Shown piece after piece: positions 14,363-17,676 of a DNA stretch of 17,676 bases (positions are counted from its first letter, which is position 1; each line of letters opens with the position of its first letter). Origin of the DNA: Victivallales bacterium (GTDB taxonomy: Bacteria; Verrucomicrobiota; Lentisphaeria; Victivallales; JAADHT01). The stretch is from contig JAFGFR010000001.1 of NCBI GenBank assembly GCA_016930955.1, positions 1 to 17,676 on the forward strand, given 5' to 3'. Below the pieces are notes generated by a model, which saw only the letters and a list, made by a program, of their open reading frames with translations, was not told where the DNA came from and searched no databases. The translations under genes were made by a program, and so were the position numbers.

Positions 14363-14451
14363 TTTAAATTAAATTTTCCCTACACAGCAATGTATATTGT
14401 CCTGGGTAATTTTCAAGGGCACAATAAAATCCTTATGAGGTCAAGCGCCGG

Positions 14452-15144
14452 TCATGCTTTGCGTGCTTTCTGACTTGCGAGGATGACCTTCATGGCGTCC
14501 TCGGCGCAGTCCACCACGGAAAATATCTCGAAATCCTCCGGGGATACCCGTCCCTGCGCCAGAAGGGTTCCCTTGAGCCAGTCTATGAGTGGCTGCCAGA
14601 ACTTCGCTCCCACGAGGCACATGGGGACAGGATTTATCTTGTCGGTCTGGATGAGTGTCACGGCCTCGAAGAACTCGTCCATGGTGCCGAACCCTCCTGG
14701 GAATACAACCAGCCCTAGCGCGTACTTCAGGAAGTTGACCTTTCTGATGAAGAAGTAATGGAAGTCAATCTCTTCATCCAGATAGGGGTTTGGCTTCTGC
14801 TCCATCGGCAGAGTTATGTTCAGGCCTACTGAATGTCCCCCGGCATCCTGTGCACCCTTGTTGGCTGCCTCCATTATGCCCGGCCCCCCTCCGGTGAGCA
14901 CCCCGAATCCGTTCTTTGCGAGCAGCCGCCCCATGCTCTCAGCCTCTTTGTAGTCTTTTTCTTCTGGCCTTGTGCGTGCGGAACCGAAGACTGTCACCAT
15001 CGGACCCTGTGCCCTCATCGTCTCGAAGGAGTCCACGAACTCCGCCATTATCCTGAATATCCTCCAGGGGTCTTCCTTATTGAAATCTGCAAACAGTGCC
15101 TCGGAATGGTTTAACCTATTTCTGCTGATTCTTCTCCTCTTCAT
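14452..15144 (-). CDS. LOG-family protein (Rossmann-like nucleotide phosphoribohydrolase)
   Basis: The 230-residue protein carries both family motifs. GGGPGIMEAANKG (85-97) and PGGFGTMDE (149-157) form the phosphoribosyl-binding and catalytic site; HYFFIRKVNFLKY (129-141) is also conserved. The family cleaves nucleoside 5'-monophosphates to base and ribose 5-phosphate. In plants and some bacteria this releases cytokinins, and elsewhere the substrate may be AMP-like nucleotides. No signal peptide is present, so it should be cytoplasmic. The ATG has only a weak GGGA upstream. It appears to be a single-gene unit, about 230 bp from the tRNA gene on the other strand. Confidence 0.88.
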   Translation of the reverse strand: MKRRRISRNRLNHSEALFADFNKEDPWRIFRIMAEFVDSFETMRAQGPMVTVFGSARTRPEEKDYKEAESMGRLLAKNGFGVLTGGGPGIMEAANKGAQDAGGHSVGLNITLPMEQKPNPYLDEEIDFHYFFIRKVNFLKYALGLVVFPGGFGTMDEFFEAVTLIQTDKINPVPMCLVGAKFWQPLIDWLKGTLLAQGRVSPEDFEIFSVVDCAEDAMKVILASQKARKA

Positions 15145-15212
15145 GCTTTTTCCCTTTCTTGCTTCTGCGCCTCTGCATTAATAAGCAGCATGTTCTGCAT
15201 GCCGGCTTAAGT

Positions 15213-15232
15213 TTATCAGGTAAGTCTGATAA
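15213..15232. promoter_or_regulatory. Perfect 7-bp palindrome, possible operator
   Basis: TTATCAG and CTGATAA flank a 6-base spacer (GTAAGT). It lies 69 bp upstream of the LOG-family ATG and about 105 bp upstream of the tRNA promoter. It could be a protein-binding site for the LOG gene or a small hairpin. No function is established. Confidence 0.3.
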
Positions 15233-15318
15233 TTCAAACAGTGAACGTGAAGTTCGGGACTCTTGATCTGGAGGAAATTAGGATGACAGTTTTTTTTATC
15301 GCCGGCGCAAAAAAAAGC

Positions 15319-15346
15319 TTGACTTTTCTCCGCGACATGCTAAATT
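15319..15346 (+). promoter_or_regulatory. Likely promoter of initiator tRNA
   Basis: TTGACT (15319-15324), a 16-bp spacer and TAAATT (15341-15346) lie 28 bp upstream of the mature tRNA 5' end, as expected for a strong tRNA promoter. Confidence 0.6.
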
Positions 15347-15374
15347 CCCGGCCACTGATTCTTGTATCACTCGA

Positions 15375-15449
<75 letters not shown>

Positions 15450-15492
15450 ATACCTTTGGCTTTCGCAACCGGCCTTAAATATTTCTGAAGCA

Positions 15493-16512
15493 TTACCTGC
15501 CGCGGCGGATCACCTCAAGCTGTGTGGCCAGGTCTCTGGTCTCCCGGCGCCAAAATGAGACGGATCCCCATTCGGGAAAGTTGGCATCGAATTTGAGATC
15601 TCCCTTCTGCATGCCGCACCACGACAGGAAGTATATGATCCTCATTGCTCTGAGTGGCTCGATCAGCCTGAGGGAATAGTGGTCAAAGCGACGGAACATC
15701 TCGTATCCTTGTACAAGCAGCTTGGTTTGTTTTTTGCATTCGGCGGCGTGTCCGGGGAGCAGCAGCCAGAGATCCTGCACTGGGGGTGCGGTCATCATGT
15801 CGTCAAAGTCTATGATCATCAGCCCCTCGTCAAGCCGGTCAATTATATTCCCCCTGTGGCAGTCGCCGTGGACACGGATGTACTCGGTGTCGTCGAACAT
15901 CCCGGAGATGTGGGAGAGTATCTTTTGGCATATGTTTCCGAACTCCCTGTCGCAGGGAGGGGGGATAAAGCCCCTGCCAAGGAGTTTATCGAGCTCCGTC
16001 CTTGTGGCCGTCTCCGGGTGCAGCCGGAGACGTGCCGGCGCCTCAGCGCCCTGACCGGCAAGATGTATCCTGGCAGCCATGCCGCCAAGCCTTCTCCAAT
16101 CGTCGTCGCCACGGATCTCGAACTCTCTGCCCATGCGTTTGTTGAAAATGGCGAAGAAAACCCCTCCGGCGGTTTCAGCCAGAGTCCTTCCGCCCGACAG
16201 TTTGATCGGCATGGCCAATGGTATCTCTTCATGCGCGCAGTCGGCCATGAAGCGGTGCTCCTCAAGAAGCGCCTCCCTGCTCCAACGGCCAGGCCTGTAA
16301 AATTTTGCTATAACCCTCTCGCCTGAAAGCGCCTGCAGCTCATACACACGGTTAATATAGCTCGGCAAGGCTATTGTCAGCGCTGTCATCGGTGTCTCAA
16401 GCGTTTGCTCCACGCTGTCTATCACGACATCTGGGGTAAGGCTGTCGAAGTCCCCTTGCCCCCTTGATTTTCTGGGGACGACACCCCGCCGGTCATGTTT
16501 CATTCCAGCCAA
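15493..16512 (-). CDS. srkA: Stress response kinase A / YihE-like Ser/Thr kinase
   Basis: The 339-residue protein aligns along its length with E. coli SrkA (YihE), a cytoplasmic protein kinase of the aminoglycoside-phosphotransferase fold linked to stress survival. Shared landmarks are SYINRVYELQ (51-60), KFYRPGRW (70-77) with the ATP-binding Lys, and EEHRF. VHGDCHRGNI (214-223) has catalytic Asp217, IDFDD (234-238) the metal-binding Asp, and PPVQDLWLLLPG and IEPLRAMRIIYFLSW follow. The start is probably TTG 16512, six bases after a perfect GGGAGGAGG; ATG 16503 has no well-placed site. The frame stays open upstream through element copy 6, but that part is not homologous. It is the last gene of a possible unit with apgM. 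Confidence 0.88.
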   Translation of the reverse strand: MAGMKHDRRGVVPRKSRGQGDFDSLTPDVVIDSVEQTLETPMTALTIALPSYINRVYELQALSGERVIAKFYRPGRWSREALLEEHRFMADCAHEEIPLAMPIKLSGGRTLAETAGGVFFAIFNKRMGREFEIRGDDDWRRLGGMAARIHLAGQGAEAPARLRLHPETATRTELDKLLGRGFIPPPCDREFGNICQKILSHISGMFDDTEYIRVHGDCHRGNIIDRLDEGLMIIDFDDMMTAPPVQDLWLLLPGHAAECKKQTKLLVQGYEMFRRFDHYSLRLIEPLRAMRIIYFLSWCGMQKGDLKFDANFPEWGSVSFWRRETRDLATQLEVIRRGR

Positions 16513-16518
16513 TTGAGG

Positions 16519-16527
16519 CCTCCTCCC
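16519..16527 (-). promoter_or_regulatory. Shine-Dalgarno that favours a TTG start for srkA
   Basis: GGGAGGAGG on the minus strand is six bases from TTG 16512 but fifteen from ATG 16503. It lies 10 bp outside the end of element copy 6, so the element has not removed it. Confidence 0.65.
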
Positions 16528-16537
16528 AAAATCCTGT

Positions 16538-16693
16538 GAGTTAATTTCAAAACTCCGCATGGCCGCGCGGCCTGCCATTTTGGATGCGAATGCCACGCCG
16601 AAATGGTGGGCACGGACAGTTGATGGTATGCGCCAGCCATTTCGCCGCACCTGCGCTCCCAACGCGGTTCATGCGGGGTTTTGAAACTGGCTC
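16538..16693 (-). mobile_element. MITE-like element, copy 6 (156 bp)
   Basis: It begins GAGTTAATTTCAAAACT and ends with the inverse of GAGCCAGTTTCAAAACC. It is flanked by a perfect 4-bp direct repeat CTGT (16534-16537 and 16694-16697). Read on the minus strand it follows copy 1 through the A end (GCGTTGGGAGCGCAGG) and again at the B end (GGCCGCGCGGCC), with part of the middle missing. It lies between the apgM stop and the srkA start. Confidence 0.85.
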
Positions 16694-16698
16694 CTGTA

Positions 16699-16715
16699 TC
16701 TGCGGGATTCGCAGA
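16699..16715 (-). terminator. Small hairpin just after the apgM stop
   Basis: TCTGCG and CGCAGA pair around a 5-base loop, starting one base beyond the apgM stop codon. There is no T-run after it, so it would be a weak terminator at best, or an RNA-stabilising hairpin. Confidence 0.3.
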
Positions 16716-16716
16716 C

Positions 16717-17676
16717 TCAGCGCCGTGGCCGACTAGTCGTCTCATGGTTGAATTCGATATTGAACAGTTTTTTTATGAACTGATTCCCCTTCATATGCCC
16801 TAGTGAACCGTCCTGGGCGTTTCTCTCGGAAAATGTCATGACATTGTCAGGTATGATATGCGGGGCCATGATGGAAACTGGCACTGGGGTGCGGGTATGC
16901 TTTCTGAGTGCTATCGGAACCGGGTGGTCAGGGAGGACGGCGAAGGAAATTTGTCGGCCTTCGAGGGCCTGCAGCACCGGGCGGACAATCCTCGAGTCAA
17001 AGTCATTGATGGCACGCATCTTAAGGTCGAGGTCGCCAATGTGCGAGCATTCATCGATCGCCTCGACATGAAGATAGATGAAGTCGTATTTGTTTATGTT
17101 GTCGATCGCGGCCTGCGCCTTGCCCTCGTAGTTCGTGTCTATAAACCCTGTCGCGCCCTCGACGTGGATGACATCCATCTTTGCGCATTTCGCAATTCCC
17201 GCTACAACATCCACTGCGGTGATGACGGCGGCCTTGCCGATGCCGTAGACATCAGAGAAAGGAGGCAAGGCTGGGGTTTTCCCTGGGCTCCACGGCCAGA
17301 TCATATTGGGTGGATTCGTGAGATTTTTTGTGATGTCGAGCGTGGAGATGAATTCCGATACTTTCGACACGATGTCCGAGAGGAATGCGACGGTGTGAGC
17401 CGCCTCAGGGTTATTCGGATCGCGCGGCCTGAGGCAAAGGGAATCGAGAGGCTCGCCCTGGGAGGAGTCGGGCTTGCTGTAGATGACATCATCCGAGAAT
17501 TCTTTCCCGTGCAGCACGAGTATATTGCGGTAGCTGACCCCGTGGTGAAAGGTGACTTTGTCGCTGTCAAACTTTTCCTTGACCGCAGAAATGATTCTCC
17601 CGGAAACTGAGTCCTCGACATGACCTGCGGAATAGTCAACCAGTATCCCTTTGCCGCAATGGACTAGGTTGCAGCG
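16717..17676 (-). CDS. apgM: Cofactor-independent phosphoglycerate mutase, archaeal type; N-terminus outside window
   Basis: The frame is open to the last base, so the N-terminal metal-binding part is missing; 319 residues remain of about 400. It begins RCNLVHCGKG and LVDYSAGHVED, the family's conserved FRCNLV and DYSAGH segments. Later come PWSPGKTPALPPFSDVYGIGKAAVITAVDVVAGIAK, MDVIHVEGATG, and YDFIYLHVEAIDECSHIGD, typical of the alkaline-phosphatase-superfamily core. The C-terminus has PDHPVPIALRKHTRTPVPV, with a metal-ligand D-H, and LGHMKG. It interconverts 3- and 2-phosphoglycerate in glycolysis. Relatives are often labelled 'proposed homoserine kinase', an alternative that cannot be ruled out. 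Element copy 6 separates it from srkA. Confidence 0.9.
   Translation of the reverse strand, partial: RCNLVHCGKGILVDYSAGHVEDSVSGRIISAVKEKFDSDKVTFHHGVSYRNILVLHGKEFSDDVIYSKPDSSQGEPLDSLCLRPRDPNNPEAAHTVAFLSDIVSKVSEFISTLDITKNLTNPPNMIWPWSPGKTPALPPFSDVYGIGKAAVITAVDVVAGIAKCAKMDVIHVEGATGFIDTNYEGKAQAAIDNINKYDFIYLHVEAIDECSHIGDLDLKMRAINDFDSRIVRPVLQALEGRQISFAVLPDHPVPIALRKHTRTPVPVSIMAPHIIPDNVMTFSERNAQDGSLGHMKGNQFIKKLFNIEFNHETTSRPRR

Overview
The window (17,676 bases, moderately GC-rich) looks like a chromosomal segment from a free-living or host-associated glycan-degrading bacterium. A member of the PVC group (Lentisphaerota, Kiritimatiellota or Verrucomicrobiota) is my best guess. This rests on family content: a secreted internalin-like leucine-rich-repeat protein, GH29 and GH2 enzymes beside a mutarotase, a remnant of a parallel beta-helix protein, and a GxxExxY cassette. 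It is an inference and no rRNA is present to confirm it.

Layout. 1-738: C-terminal part of a GH2 beta-galactosidase (+), cut by the window edge. 827-1107: a full-length copy of a dispersed inverted-repeat element. 1116-3570 (-): a former operon of a decayed beta-helix protein, an L-rhamnose/L-fucose-type mutarotase and a GH57 enzyme. 3656-3849: two more element copies, the second lying inside the N-terminus of a large polytopic glycosyltransferase (3783-5792, +). 5895-7172: a GH29 alpha-L-fucosidase with both catalytic residues, followed by a metallophosphoesterase remnant. 7571-8711: a near-consensus promoter, a truncated exported-protein gene, a 53-codon ORF built partly from element sequence, and a BioH-like hydrolase. 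8756-10802 (-): a membrane sensor (cache plus PAS) overlapping a spermidine-synthase-fold protein with a lipoprotein signal. 10920-11900 (-): ilvC. 12160-12236: tRNA-Ile2(CAT). 12554-12971: a GxxExxY gene with one nonsense codon between inverted repeats. 13073-14265 (-): Trm112-like protein and LRR protein. 14452-15144 (-): LOG-family protein. 15375-15449: initiator tRNA. 15493-16512 (-): SrkA-type kinase. 16717-17676 (-): ApgM-type phosphoglycerate mutase, cut by the window edge.

The beta-galactosidase, mutarotase, GH57, fucosidase and beta-helix remnant suggest use of fucosylated or galactosylated polysaccharides. The right half is mostly housekeeping.

The most notable signal is a family of small elements with 17-bp terminal inverted repeats (consensus GAGCCAATTTCAAAACT). 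Three copies are flanked by perfect 4-bp direct repeats (TTCG, TTGA, CTGT), so they look like transposed non-autonomous (MITE-like) elements. There are at least six loci in 17.7 kb. The elements sit at gene borders, two run in frame into the N-terminus of an ORF just before a hydrophobic segment, and several lie next to broken genes. No transposase is present in the window.
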